A stretch of DNA of 64,000 nucleotides from Bacillota bacterium (GCA_017437745.1 JAFRYI010000007.1:62001-126000); one strand, 5' to 3'; counted from the stretch's first letter, positions 27,592 through 36,970 are shown. A program made the numbers and translations. Notes: a model not told the origin generated them from the letters alone.

Positions 27592-28520
27592 ACATAGTTT
27601 TTCTTGACCGCGAGAGCATAGGCGGCGACGTGGATCTGAGCGAATTCGAAGCGCTCGGAAACGTTACCATGTACGATTACTCCACTCCGGAGGAAGCGCG
27701 CGAACGCATAAAGGACGCGGACATAATAATCATCAACAAGATACCCGTCAACGAATCCACCATAGGCGGCGCGGACAAGCTTAAGCTGGTCTGCGTAAGC
27801 GCTACCGGTACCAACAATCTGGACAAGGCCTACCTTGCCGAGAGGAAGATAGAATGGCGCAATGTGGCCGGATACTCCACGGAGAGCGTAGCGCAGCACA
27901 CCTTCGCGCTGCTGTTCTACGTCTGGGAGCATCTGCGCTACTACGACGACTACGTAAAGGAAGGCCGCTACGCGGACGACAGGCTGTTCACCCACTTTGC
28001 CGAGACCTTCCGCGAACTGTCCGGCAAGACCTGGGGCATAATAGGCCTGGGGACCATAGGCCGCAAGGTAGCCGGTATCGCGAGCGCTTTCGGCTGCAAG
28101 GTGCAGTACTATTCGACTTCCGGCCGCAACAGCACGGACGATTACAAGCGCGTAAGCTTCGAGGAGCTGCTTGCGACTTCCGACATAGTATCCATACACG
28201 CTCCGCTCAACGAGCAGACCGAAGGCCTGATCAACGCCGCAGCGCTTAAGCAGATGAAAAAGACCGCCGTCCTGATCAACGTTGGACGCGGTCCCATAAT
28301 CGTGGAAAAGGATCTGCTGGAGGCCATTCAGAACGGCACCATCGCAGGCGCAGGACTGGATGTTCTTTCCGTGGAGCCTATGAGCAAGCAGAGCCCGTTC
28401 TACGGCGTAAACGACAGCCGTCTGTACATCACTCCGCATATCGCCTGGGCGTCCATAGAGGCCCGCACCAGGCTCATGGACATAATAGCGGATCAGATCC
28501 GGGAATTCATCACGCAATGA
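27588..28520 (+). CDS. D-2-hydroxyacid dehydrogenase (glycerate/hydroxypyruvate type)
   Basis: The 310-residue protein has the NAD-binding G-L-G-T-I-G and the catalytic set of the D-2-hydroxyacid family: Arg in N-V-G-R-G-P-I, Glu in D-V-L-S-V-E-P and His in T-P-H-I-A-W. The A-T-G-T-N-N segment and length fit glycerate dehydrogenases (HprA type), which reduce hydroxypyruvate; other 2-keto acids are possible. The GTG start overlaps the PAP2 stop and follows GGAAGGGG. Its own stop overlaps the next ATG, so the three genes are translationally coupled. Confidence 0.87.
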   Translation: MNIVFLDRESIGGDVDLSEFEALGNVTMYDYSTPEEARERIKDADIIIINKIPVNESTIGGADKLKLVCVSATGTNNLDKAYLAERKIEWRNVAGYSTESVAQHTFALLFYVWEHLRYYDDYVKEGRYADDRLFTHFAETFRELSGKTWGIIGLGTIGRKVAGIASAFGCKVQYYSTSGRNSTDDYKRVSFEELLATSDIVSIHAPLNEQTEGLINAAALKQMKKTAVLINVGRGPIIVEKDLLEAIQNGTIAGAGLDVLSVEPMSKQSPFYGVNDSRLYITPHIAWASIEARTRLMDIIADQIREFITQ

Positions 28521-29278
28521 ACGACTGGCTGAAGATAACTGCCATAGATGTGGGCAAGGGCGACTGTATCTTGCTGCAGCGCGGGGATCATGCGGTTCTG
28601 ATAGACACAGGCTACGAGGATACTGCCGGGAAAGTGCTGGGCGAACTGGGCGCGGCCGGCGTAAAAAAGCTGGAGGCTCTTATACTTACGCATTTCCACA
28701 AGGACCACATCGGCGGTGTTTCTGCTGTCCTAAAGTCTTTCGGCGCCTGCCGGATCTACATGCCCGATTTCGTAAAGGACAGCGAGCATTTCTATACGCT
28801 GGTAAGGACTGCGGAGGATCTGAACACGGAGATTATAAGAGTCGTCTCGGATCGGCGGACGGACTTCTTCGGGGCGCAGATCCGCATGTTCCCTTCGCCT
28901 TTCGTTTACGACGGTACCAACGAGAACGACTGCTCTATGGTCTGCGCACTTAGCTTCGGCAGAGTTTCGTTCCTCTTTGCCGCAGATCTTCAGAAAGACG
29001 GCATCGCAGCGTTTCTGAAGGACCGCGAAGAACACTTCGACGTACTGAAAGTGCCCCACCACGGCAACAAAAAGGAAGGCATGGCAGAATTGCTTGCGGC
29101 AGTAAAGCCTTCTGTGGCTGTCATTACGGACAGCGCGGCCAAGCCTGCGGACGATTCGGTGCTGGAGATGCTCCGTGCATGCGGCGCAGCTGTCTTCCGG
29201 ACCTCGGTGCAGGGCAGCATCGCCATCGAATGCGGCACGGACAGCATGGTTGTAATAAGAAAAGACCGGAATGGATGA
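28517..29278 (+). CDS. Metallo-beta-lactamase-fold hydrolase (ComEC C-terminal-like)
   Basis: The 253-residue protein has the metal-binding T-H-F-H-K-D-H-I-G-G, an A-A-D-L-Q Asp ligand strand and a V-P-H-H-G-N ligand site. Together with the start I-D-V-G-K-G-D-C-I-L this matches the stand-alone version of the ComEC/Rec2 beta-lactamase domain, often a nuclease or phosphodiesterase. There is no membrane part or signal peptide. It overlaps the upstream gene by ATGA and ends within a terminator stem. Confidence 0.85.
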   Translation: MNDWLKITAIDVGKGDCILLQRGDHAVLIDTGYEDTAGKVLGELGAAGVKKLEALILTHFHKDHIGGVSAVLKSFGACRIYMPDFVKDSEHFYTLVRTAEDLNTEIIRVVSDRRTDFFGAQIRMFPSPFVYDGTNENDCSMVCALSFGRVSFLFAADLQKDGIAAFLKDREEHFDVLKVPHHGNKKEGMAELLAAVKPSVAVITDSAAKPADDSVLEMLRACGAAVFRTSVQGSIAIECGTDSMVVIRKDRNG

Positions 29279-29290
29279 ACCCGGTCTTTA
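29261..29290. terminator. Bidirectional terminator
   Basis: AAAGACCGG (29261-29269) pairs with CCGGTCTTT (29281-29289) between convergent genes; the stem overlaps the end of the upstream coding region. Confidence 0.8.
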
Positions 29291-29313
29291 TTCTTTTGGT
29301 TTTCAGGTACTTA

Positions 29314-30060
29314 TTATAGTTTTTTCAGATATTCCATTTCTGCCTGAGTAAGCTTCCGGTAGCCGCCTTCCTTCGTTCGCCCCAGCTTTATCTCTCCGAT
29401 GGCGGTACGCTGAAGAGCCAGCACTCGCAGCCCTATGGCCTCGGCCATCTTTCTTATCTGGCGGTTCTTGCCTTCGGATATCTTTATCTCCAGAACGCAC
29501 TCGCGCGCGGCCTGCGACACCATGGTAACGGAGGCGGGGCGGGTCTTGTATTTGCGCGTATAGCGTTTGCCCGTAGCGGGATCCTTTTCTTCCAGATCTA
29601 TCTCCACGCCGCTGCGCAGCATCCTCAGCTGCCTGTCCGTAGGCGTGCCGTTGAGCCTGGCAAGATAGGTCTTTTCCAGGTGGGAGGAGGGCTTTGCTAT
29701 GCGGTTGGCCAGCTCGCCGTCGTTAGTAAGGAGCAGCAGTCCGCAGCTGTCGTAGTCCAGCCTGCCTACCGGGAACACGTTTACGCTTACGTCAGAAAGC
29801 AGGTCCATGACAGTGGGTCTGCCTTTCTCGTCCTTTCTTGTCGTGACGTAGCCTGCGGGCTTGTTGAGCGCGTAGTAGCAGAGCTTCTCCGGCTCGGGCA
29901 GGGGCCTGCCGTTCACCGTTACTCTGTCGCCTTCCTGAACGTCGTATCCGGGTTCCTTAAGGACTGCGCCGTTTACCGACACATTACCGTTTTTTATAAG
30001 ATCGTCCGCGCCTCTGCGGGAGCTTATCCCCGCCTGCGCGATGTACTTGTTGAGTCTCAT
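29314..30060 (-). CDS. rluB: Ribosomal large-subunit pseudouridine synthase, RluB/RsuA family
   Basis: The 248-residue protein starts with an S4 RNA-binding domain (M-R-L-N-K-Y-I-A-Q-A-G-I-S-S-R-R) and continues with the catalytic G-R-L-D-Y-D-S-C-G-L-L-L-L-T-N-D, where the Asp is the nucleophile. The closing G-K-N-R-Q-I-R-K-M motif is typical. It modifies 23S rRNA uridines. The start follows AAGGAAGG. It is transcribed away from the AT-rich region at 30.2 kb. Confidence 0.93.
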   Translation of the reverse strand: MRLNKYIAQAGISSRRGADDLIKNGNVSVNGAVLKEPGYDVQEGDRVTVNGRPLPEPEKLCYYALNKPAGYVTTRKDEKGRPTVMDLLSDVSVNVFPVGRLDYDSCGLLLLTNDGELANRIAKPSSHLEKTYLARLNGTPTDRQLRMLRSGVEIDLEEKDPATGKRYTRKYKTRPASVTMVSQAARECVLEIKISEGKNRQIRKMAEAIGLRVLALQRTAIGEIKLGRTKEGGYRKLTQAEMEYLKKL

Positions 30061-30230
30061 ACCGGCCTTCCTTTTCTGTCTCCGGTTATTCTACCACAGA
30101 CTGCCGCCCGATGATAGTGCGCAGTCTGATCGGATCGTACGGAGAACGCTGCCGGGCCCCGCCGAAGCATACTGCGTTATTTATTAACAGGATGAATAAT
30201 CGGACAGTTGTTCCGCAAAAAAACAGCGGA

Positions 30231-30600
30231 AAAATAAATAAAACTTTTTTATTTTTGAATGGCAAAATGTTTACTGTGTAAAATTAACGATTCTGTGGAA
30301 AACTTGTGTATTGACAAATGGCTCGGCGCTGTTTAGCGTTGAAATCTCAACGGTTTTCAGCCATGGAAGTTTTCCACAGTTTTTGTTGAAAAAAAGTGGA
30401 AAACGATTTTTACACTTGTTTCGCGGGCTACCGATTTTCCGTTGAATTCAAAGGTTTTCCGGCTTGTTGATAATTGTTCGCGAACAAGTATTTCCCACAT
30501 GTGGATGTTAACATAATCGAATGTTCTTAAAAAAATATTTCCGTGGTTATTTCGGTTAATATTCTTTATGCCGAAACTGTTTCTGTGCATAAAAATCTGG
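30231..30600. other. AT-rich intergenic cluster of DnaA-box-like sites
   Basis: In an otherwise GC-rich window this gene-free stretch has an A/T run (30231-30260) and four exact matches to TTWTNCACA: 30275-30283 and 30294-30302 (both reversed), 30370-30378, and 30584-30592 (reversed, TTATGCACA). One-mismatch sites lie at 30395-30403, 30408-30416 and 30491-30499. A 14-bp perfect palindrome lies at 30474-30487. This is the make-up of an origin or a DnaA-binding locus. No dnaA or dnaN is near, and gene direction does not switch clearly here, so the role is open. Confidence 0.45.
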
Positions 30601-30622
30601 ACCAATATGCTTTCGCCCGGCC

Positions 30623-30651
30623 TTGACGCTGGACCCCGGAAAAGCTATAAT
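30623..30651 (+). promoter_or_regulatory. Promoter of pyrR-uraA
   Basis: TTGACG (30623-30628) and TATAAT (30646-30651) are 17 bases apart; transcription should begin near 30658, giving a leader of about 100 nt. Confidence 0.8.
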
Positions 30652-30675
30652 ATCCGTAGGAAAACATATCTTTAA

Positions 30676-31310
<635 letters not shown>

Positions 31311-31327
31311 AGTAAGGAGATTTCAAA

Positions 31328-32677
31328 ATGAGTGAGAAAAACGGAGCGATCTACAACGCCAGAGAGCTTGGAACAGGCAAGACTCTGGTACTGGGACTGC
31401 AGCATCTGTTCGCCATGTTCGGCGCTACCGTGCTCGTCCCCATCATCACCGGCCTCAGCGTTTCGGCTACGCTGCTCTTCGCGGGCATAGCAACGCTGTT
31501 CTGCCACCTTGTTACCGGAGGAAAGGTACCTGTATTCCTTGGTTCCTCCTTCGCGTTCCTGGGCGGATACGCAGCAATAGCGCCGACACAGCTTGCCGAC
31601 GGTTCCCCTAACCCGGAACTGTCCAGACTTCTGCCCTATGCGTGCGTAGGCGTTGCCTGCGCAGGACTTCTCTATCTGATCCTTGCTCTCATCTGCAAGG
31701 CGGTAGGAAGCCACAGGGTAATGAAGTTCTTCCCGCCGGTAGTCACAGGCCCGATAATCATAGCGATAGGCCTCAACCTTGCGCCTTCCGCCATCAACAA
31801 CTGCGACGACAACTGGTGGATAGCTCTGGTAGCCATAGTTGTAGTAATAGTCTGCAACATCTGGGGCAAGGGCATGATCAAGATCATCCCCATACTTCTG
31901 GGCGTTCTTGCTTCCTATGTAGTAGCCGCAGTCACCGGCAACGTGGACTGGACTCCGGTAGCCCAGGCTAAGTGGGTAGGCCTTCCGGTAGCAATGGAGA
32001 ACACCGTGTTCGGCCTCTTCAAGGGCGGCGTTGACGGCAACCTTATCGTAAGCGCCATCATCACCATCGTTCCCATCGCTGTAGCCACCATGATGGAGCA
32101 TGTAGGAGACATCTCCGCCATCGGCTCCACCGTAGGCAAGAACTTCATAGACGATCCGGGCCTGCACAGGACCCTCATCGGAGACGGCGTAGGAACCACC
32201 ATTGCGGCTCTGTTCGGAGCTCCGGCAAACACCACCTACGGCGAGAACACCGGCGTCCTGGCCCTCACCAAGGTCTACGATCCGTTTGTGATAAGGCTTG
32301 CGGCCATCTACGCCATAGTGCTCAGCTTCTGCCCGAAGTTCGCCGCGGTCATCAAGGCCATGCCCTCCGCTACCATCGGCGGCGTATCCCTGATCCTCTA
32401 TGGAATGATCTCCGCAGTAGGCGTACGCAACGTAGTCGAGAACAAGACCAACTTCCAGGAGAGCCGCAACGTAATCGTAGCAGCGCTCATCCTTGGCCTT
32501 GCGATAGGCATCGGTTACAGCGAAGCCGGCTCCATAGCGATCGGCTCCGTACACCTCTCCGGCCTTGCGGTTGCTTCCATCGTAGGACTCGTGCTCAACG
32601 CGGTCCTGCCCGGAAAGGACACCACATTCGCCGAGAACCCCAACGACCAGCTCTCCGGCTCCCTCGGAAAGTACTGA
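31328..32677 (+). CDS. uraA: Uracil/xanthine permease (NCS2 family)
   Basis: The 449-residue polytopic membrane protein has NCS2 hallmarks: [10 protein letters not shown] near the start, a long run of hydrophobic segments (about 12-14), the substrate-site region [10 protein letters not shown] and [13 protein letters not shown]. It imports uracil with protons. It starts 17 bases after pyrR with AAGGAGA upstream, so both share the attenuator; imported uracil becomes UMP through PyrR's enzyme activity or another phosphoribosyltransferase. Confidence 0.94.
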   Translation: MSEKNGAIYNARELGTGKTLVLGLQHLFAMFGATVLVPIITGLSVSATLLFAGIATLFCHLVTGGKVPVFLGSSFAFLGGYAAIAPTQLADGSPNPELSRLLPYACVGVACAGLLYLILALICKAVGSHRVMKFFPPVVTGPIIIAIGLNLAPSAINNCDDNWWIALVAIVVVIVCNIWGKGMIKIIPILLGVLASYVVAAVTGNVDWTPVAQAKWVGLPVAMENTVFGLFKGGVDGNLIVSAIITIVPIAVATMMEHVGDISAIGSTVGKNFIDDPGLHRTLIGDGVGTTIAALFGAPANTTYGENTGVLALTKVYDPFVIRLAAIYAIVLSFCPKFAAVIKAMPSATIGGVSLILYGMISAVGVRNVVENKTNFQESRNVIVAALILGLAIGIGYSEAGSIAIGSVHLSGLAVASIVGLVLNAVLPGKDTTFAENPNDQLSGSLGKY

Positions 32678-32728
32678 TATAATTCGGGGACGGTTCCTGA
32701 GTTACAAAGCATATATCAATAGTATTCT

Positions 32729-32758
32729 AAAGGCGGGTCCGCAAGGATCCGCCTTTTT
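32729..32758 (+). terminator. Terminator of pyrR-uraA
   Basis: A 12-bp stem (32729-32740 with 32745-32756, one G-U pair) with loop GCAA is followed by a T-run. Confidence 0.85.
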
Positions 32759-32767
32759 GCGCGGTAT

Positions 32768-32796
32768 TTGCAATATTACCGGTCAGCGTATAGAAT
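32768..32796 (+). promoter_or_regulatory. Promoter of the FlaR-like gene
   Basis: TTGCAA (32768-32773) and TAGAAT (32791-32796) are 17 bases apart, 40 bases before the start codon. Confidence 0.5.
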
Positions 32797-32835
32797 CATA
32801 ATTGCAAAACATCTGACTTCGGAGACGATACAGGC

Positions 32836-33339
32836 ATGAAGATACTGGTCATAGGCAGCCCAGGTTCCGGCAAAAGCACTTTTGCCAGAAAGCTCAGGGA
32901 TATCACCGGCCTGCCGCTGCATTATCTGGACATGATCTTCCACCGCCCGGACAGAACGACGGTGGACAGGGATGAGTTCGACAAAGCGCTTAATGAGATA
33001 CTCGCCGGGGACGAGTGGATAATAGACGGCAACTATTTAAGGACGCTGCCGCTAAGGCTTTCCGCTGCGGAAAAGGTGTTCTTTTTCGATCTTCCCGTGG
33101 AGGAGTGCCTTAAGGGCGCGGAGAGCAGGATAGGGACCAAAAGGGAGGACCTCCCGTGGACGGAGACCGAATTCGACGAGGATTTCCGGCGCTACATAAT
33201 CGACTTCCCTAAAGACCAGCTGCCGAAGATCGAACGGCTTCTGGAAGATTGTAAGGACGCAAAAGACATAGTAGTATTCAGGTCCCGCGAAGAAGCGGAC
33301 CAGTACCTTGAAACGTTGTCTGCGAAAAATATGAATTGA
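32836..33339 (+). CDS. FlaR-like P-loop nucleotide kinase (adenylate-kinase-related)
   Basis: The 167-residue protein begins with the P-loop I-G-S-P-G-S-G-K-S-T, followed by L-P-L-H-Y-L-D and W-I-I-D-G-N-Y, the pattern of the family named after FlaR (DNA topology modulation protein). These are small P-loop kinases whose true substrate is not settled. The ribosome site is weak. The gene has its own promoter and converges on the VWA gene. Confidence 0.8.
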   Translation: MKILVIGSPGSGKSTFARKLRDITGLPLHYLDMIFHRPDRTTVDRDEFDKALNEILAGDEWIIDGNYLRTLPLRLSAAEKVFFFDLPVEECLKGAESRIGTKREDLPWTETEFDEDFRRYIIDFPKDQLPKIERLLEDCKDAKDIVVFRSREEADQYLETLSAKNMN

Positions 33340-33380
33340 TAAGTTGACCGCAGTTTCCGAAAGCCGGAGACCGGTCTATT

Positions 33381-34652
33381 CTACCCCAGGGCCAGCTTCC
33401 TGCACTCTCTGGCAAGCTCGGAAAGGGTGCTGCACGGCACCATCTTGCAGAGGACGGACATGGTCCGTATGCTCCTTAGGTGCTCCCATTTCCTCTGCGG
33501 GATGGGGTTCATCCAGATGATCTCGCCGGCAAGAGACGCGGCGCGGATGACGCTCTTCTGAGCATCCTCCAGCCTTACGGTCTTGGCGTCGGAGATTATA
33601 AGAAGGGTGGTCTTCTGGTCCAGTACGGGAGGCTTAACGGCGCAGATCCTGTCCAGCGCGGATCCCAGATCCGTGCCCTTGCCGTAGAGGCCTGTGCGCC
33701 TTACGTAGCTTACGAACTGGTCCATGTCCTGCAGCGCGAAGGGATCCACCTCCGCGGTCTCCTCGGAGAAGAGGAACACCCTGGAGCTTTCCGAAACGTC
33801 GGACATGCTCTTAATGAAGCGCAGGGCGAATTCCGAGAATTGTATCATGGAGCCGGACACGTCGCAGAGCAGCACCAGCCTGCGGTGTTTCGGCCTTTTT
33901 CTTTTGTATTTGAGCCTTATAAGGCTTCCGCCTGTCTCAAGGCCTTTGCGGATGGTGCGTTTTATGTCCAGCGCTCCCGCGGACGAGGACTTGTTCTTCC
34001 TGGCGGAGAGTTCCCCGTTTATCTGGCGGCTGATGCGCTGTATCATGGCTACGGCTCGGGGCATCTCGGCATCGCTTATCTGCGAGATGTCGCGGAAAAG
34101 AAGTCCAAGGTCCGGGTCCGTCTCCTGTACGCCAAGATCCGCGTCCTCCATCATAAGCTGCTGCTCCATGATGGACTTCATGAACACGGAACGTATGAAG
34201 CCTTCGTATAACTGGGGGTTGCGCTCCGCGTTGTCGCGGAATTTGTTTAAGAACCTGCGCAGGCGGTCTTTTTCTTCCTCCGGAAGCGCTGCGTAGCCGC
34301 CGATGAAGTCGTCGTCCGCTTTAAGAAAACTGTGCTTCTTAAGCTCTTCCGCCGCTTCCGCGCGCCTTTTTTCCAGTTCCTGCTGATCCTCCATGGCCTT
34401 CTTAAGGTTGGCCAGCTTTTGCTCGGAACTTACGAAGAAAGCGTCGAACAGTCTGTCGAACGCGGAACACTCCGCCTGGGATTTGGCGCAGATGGTCCTG
34501 AGCGCCGCCTTTACGCTTTCCCTTTCGGCAAAACCGGTAAGTTCCAGCGCTCTGCAGGCGTCCTCGGCCTCTTTTGTCCCGACAGAAAGACCCTCCCGGG
34601 ACAGGAGACGCACAAATTCAGCTATTCTGGATAGATAAAGATCGTGGTCCAT
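33381..34652 (-). CDS. VWA domain protein, CoxE-like
   Basis: The 423-residue protein has a charged helical N-terminal half (about 1-250), then a von Willebrand A domain whose metal site D-V-S-G-S lies at 264-268, with a T-G-L-Y-G-K-G-T-D-L second element. This is the CoxE-type architecture that works with MoxR ATPases in assembling or activating metal enzymes or complexes. It begins 12 bases after the moxR stop, with no clear ribosome site, so translation is probably coupled. No target enzyme is adjacent. Confidence 0.88.
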   Translation of the reverse strand: MDHDLYLSRIAEFVRLLSREGLSVGTKEAEDACRALELTGFAERESVKAALRTICAKSQAECSAFDRLFDAFFVSSEQKLANLKKAMEDQQELEKRRAEAAEELKKHSFLKADDDFIGGYAALPEEEKDRLRRFLNKFRDNAERNPQLYEGFIRSVFMKSIMEQQLMMEDADLGVQETDPDLGLLFRDISQISDAEMPRAVAMIQRISRQINGELSARKNKSSSAGALDIKRTIRKGLETGGSLIRLKYKRKRPKHRRLVLLCDVSGSMIQFSEFALRFIKSMSDVSESSRVFLFSEETAEVDPFALQDMDQFVSYVRRTGLYGKGTDLGSALDRICAVKPPVLDQKTTLLIISDAKTVRLEDAQKSVIRAASLAGEIIWMNPIPQRKWEHLRSIRTMSVLCKMVPCSTLSELARECRKLALG

Positions 34653-34664
34653 GGAATGGAACCG

Positions 34665-35633
34665 TCAGTTGTGGTGATGGTGGCAGTGGTGTCCCTCGTT
34701 GCCGGTACAAGCAGTGCCGTCCGCGTGGACATGTCCTTCGCAAGGCGTGCCGTCAGCGTGAACGTGGCCGGCGCAACCGCAGCCGGTATCCAGCTGGGCT
34801 ATGTCTTCCTCGTTCTTAAGGATGAAGCCTGCGGTAAGTCCGGCGGCCTCCGGTGTAAGATCGGGAATTCCAAGAGCCTCCAGCGCCGCTATCCAGTCCA
34901 GGGTCTCGGCTATGGAGGGCTTCTTCATGATATTGTCGTTCTCGCGGAGGTCGTGGACGGCCTGCGCAACGGCAAGAGCCAGCCTGTCGGATACGTTGGG
35001 CATCTTGGCCTTTATTATGGCTACTTCCTTCTCTATGTCCGGATAGTTTATGAAAAGATAGGCGCAGCGGCGCCTTAAAGCCTCGGAAAGAGGTCTTGTG
35101 CGGTTGGACGTAAGCACCACGAAGGGCGTGCTCTTGGCCTTTACGGTGCCTATCTCGGGGATCGTAAGCTGGAGCTCGGAAAGCATCTCCAGAAGGAAGG
35201 CCTCGAACTCTTCGTCGGCCTTGTCTATCTCGTCTATGAGAAGCACTACGGGCTTTTCGGAACGTATTGATTTAAGGAGCGGCCTTTCCAGAAGGTACTC
35301 TTCGCTGAATACGGACTTGGTGAGCTCCGTCTTGTTCTGCGGCTGGGCCTGACCCATGCCTACCTGTATGGAAAGGAGCTGCTTCTGATAGTTCCACTCG
35401 TATATGGACTTGCTCTCGTCCAGTCCTTCGTAGCACTGCAGCCTTACCAGCTCTCTTCCAAGAGCGTAGGCCATTACCTTGGCTACCTCGGTCTTTCCTA
35501 CGCCGGCGGCGCCCTCTATCAGAAGGGGCCTTCCAAGCGCCAGGGACACTACCAAAGTGGTTATGAGAGTCTCGTCGTATATGTAGCCGGCTTCGTCCAG
35601 CTTTTTCTTAAGTTCTTCGGGGGATATTATCAT
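34665..35633 (-). CDS. MoxR-family AAA+ ATPase with Cys/His-rich C-terminal tail
   Basis: The 322-residue protein has MoxR features: Walker A G-A-A-G-V-G-K-T at 41-48, Walker B L-L-I-D-E-I-D at 131-137 and the T-S-N-R-T-R sensor. After the lid domain a tail (283-322) holds 5 Cys and 10 His, including a repeated G-H-V-H-A-D-G-T-x-C and a terminal His run, so it very likely binds a metal ion. The ATG directly follows the TAA of aroA, and the VWA gene follows, making a three-gene operon. CoxD-type MoxR proteins build the Mo-Cu site of carbon monoxide dehydrogenase; here the client is unknown. Confidence 0.9.
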   Translation of the reverse strand: MIISPEELKKKLDEAGYIYDETLITTLVVSLALGRPLLIEGAAGVGKTEVAKVMAYALGRELVRLQCYEGLDESKSIYEWNYQKQLLSIQVGMGQAQPQNKTELTKSVFSEEYLLERPLLKSIRSEKPVVLLIDEIDKADEEFEAFLLEMLSELQLTIPEIGTVKAKSTPFVVLTSNRTRPLSEALRRRCAYLFINYPDIEKEVAIIKAKMPNVSDRLALAVAQAVHDLRENDNIMKKPSIAETLDWIAALEALGIPDLTPEAAGLTAGFILKNEEDIAQLDTGCGCAGHVHADGTPCEGHVHADGTACTGNEGHHCHHHHN

Positions 35634-36872
35634 TTAGAGTATTTCGTACTTTCCGCCCAGGGCCGCGAAGTCCTTCAGGAAGTTCCTGTAGATCTTCTCC
35701 GGGGTGTATTCGCTGTCCAGTATTATCGGCTTTACGAACTTGGGCGACGCAAGGGCCATGGACATGAATATCCACGGATCCCTGTGGCAGTTTATCTTAA
35801 TATCTTCCGGATATTCCGGCTTGCCCGTTCCTTCAATGCGTATGCCGTCTTTTGTGAGCTCCGCTTTCTGGCCGAGAGCTCCGCAGATCTCCTTCATTAC
35901 GGCGAGTCTGTCGGACTCCTTGCTGCGCAGCTGGGGCACTCCGCTTATTGTAACGGAGGCTCCCTTGACCGCGGACATCGCCGCGTAGAAGGTCGCAAGA
36001 CTTGGACAGGTGGACGCGTCCAGATCCAGCTCGGCGTAGTCCTGAGCTATGAACGGGAACTCCTTGGCCACGTCCCTGTAGAGCTGTGGAGAATCCGCCG
36101 GCAGCTGGGTTATGACAACGTCTCCGCTGCGTTCGCCGCTGGCCGCTCCGGCCGCCACCCACAGAGCCGCGAGGCCCCAGTCGTTCTCGGTGGTAATCTC
36201 GCCGGGGGAGTGGTAGTACTGTCTGCCGGGTATACGGTAACCGTAATCGGTCTTTTCTATGGTAACTCCGAAGTCCGCCATGGATCTTATGGTAAGATCT
36301 ACGAAAGAGCTGTCCACGAGCGGGGAGGCGAGCTTAAGCGTGCTGTCGCCGACAAGCAGCGGAAGCGCCATCAGCAGCGCGCTTATGAACTGCGAGCCTT
36401 CGTCGCCCTCGAACACGTATTCGCCGGGCTCCAGCTTTCCCTGCATGGTAAACGGCATGGAGAACTTGGAGAAGCGCACTCCGCGTATGGCCATCCTGCC
36501 GGTAAGCGGGAACAGCGCCCTTCTGGGAAGATTTCCGCCGGCCTTGCACTCCGCGCGTATTCCGAAAGCCGCCGCCAGGGCTATCGCTATCCTGGAAGTG
36601 GTGGCGCTCTGTCCGAAGTTGAACTCCGCTATCTGCCCCATCACTCCCTTGGGGAAGGGTGTTACGGTTACGTCGCTGCCGTTTCTGTCCACTACGCAGC
36701 CCAGAGCTTCCAGACAGTTTACTGTAGCGTCCACGTCCTCGCAGTCCGGAACGTTATGCACGGTGGTGGGCTTGGCCGGTATGCAGGACATGAAAAGAAG
36801 CCTCTGCGCGTGCGCGTGCGACGCGGGGGCTTTAAGCTGTCCGCTGAATACCGAAGGATAAATTCTGATCAT
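35634..36872 (-). CDS. aroA: EPSP-synthase-family protein (AroA-like) with altered active site
   Basis: The 412-residue protein has the two-lobed EPSP-synthase pattern: G-S-Q-F-I-S-A-L-L-M-A at 159-169, the Asp285 region D-A-S-T-C-P, and R-S-K-E-S-D-R-L at 316-323. The N-terminal substrate motif reads A-P-A-S-H-A-H-A-Q-R (15-24), so the catalytic Lys is replaced by His19, and the usual G-T-x-x-R reads A-T-T-S-R. The C-terminal Lys before the last helix is also absent. It may be a weak, specialised or non-shikimate enzyme. The start follows GGAGG, and the gene heads the moxR-VWA operon; no other shikimate gene is in the window. Confidence 0.8.
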   Translation of the reverse strand: MIRIYPSVFSGQLKAPASHAHAQRLLFMSCIPAKPTTVHNVPDCEDVDATVNCLEALGCVVDRNGSDVTVTPFPKGVMGQIAEFNFGQSATTSRIAIALAAAFGIRAECKAGGNLPRRALFPLTGRMAIRGVRFSKFSMPFTMQGKLEPGEYVFEGDEGSQFISALLMALPLLVGDSTLKLASPLVDSSFVDLTIRSMADFGVTIEKTDYGYRIPGRQYYHSPGEITTENDWGLAALWVAAGAASGERSGDVVITQLPADSPQLYRDVAKEFPFIAQDYAELDLDASTCPSLATFYAAMSAVKGASVTISGVPQLRSKESDRLAVMKEICGALGQKAELTKDGIRIEGTGKPEYPEDIKINCHRDPWIFMSMALASPKFVKPIILDSEYTPEKIYRNFLKDFAALGGKYEIL

Positions 36873-36889
36873 GGTCTTCCTCCCAAGCG

Positions 36890-36918
36890 ATTATACTATT
36901 TTTTCAACGCAAAGACAA
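36890..36918 (-). promoter_or_regulatory. Promoter of the aroA-moxR-VWA operon
   Basis: On the minus strand TTGTCT (36918-36913) is 17 bases from TATAAT (36895-36890), just upstream of the GGAGG ribosome site. Confidence 0.65.
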
Positions 36919-36941
36919 TCAGCATTAAAATGTGCTATAAT
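36912..36941 (+). promoter_or_regulatory. Promoter of the fructose-bisphosphatase gene
   Basis: AAGACA (36912-36917) and TATAAT (36936-36941) are 18 bases apart, with TGC before the -10. Its -35 overlaps that of the divergent aroA promoter. Confidence 0.6.
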
Positions 36942-36970
36942 TAATTAACTATGCGGAAAAGGAGGCGGAC

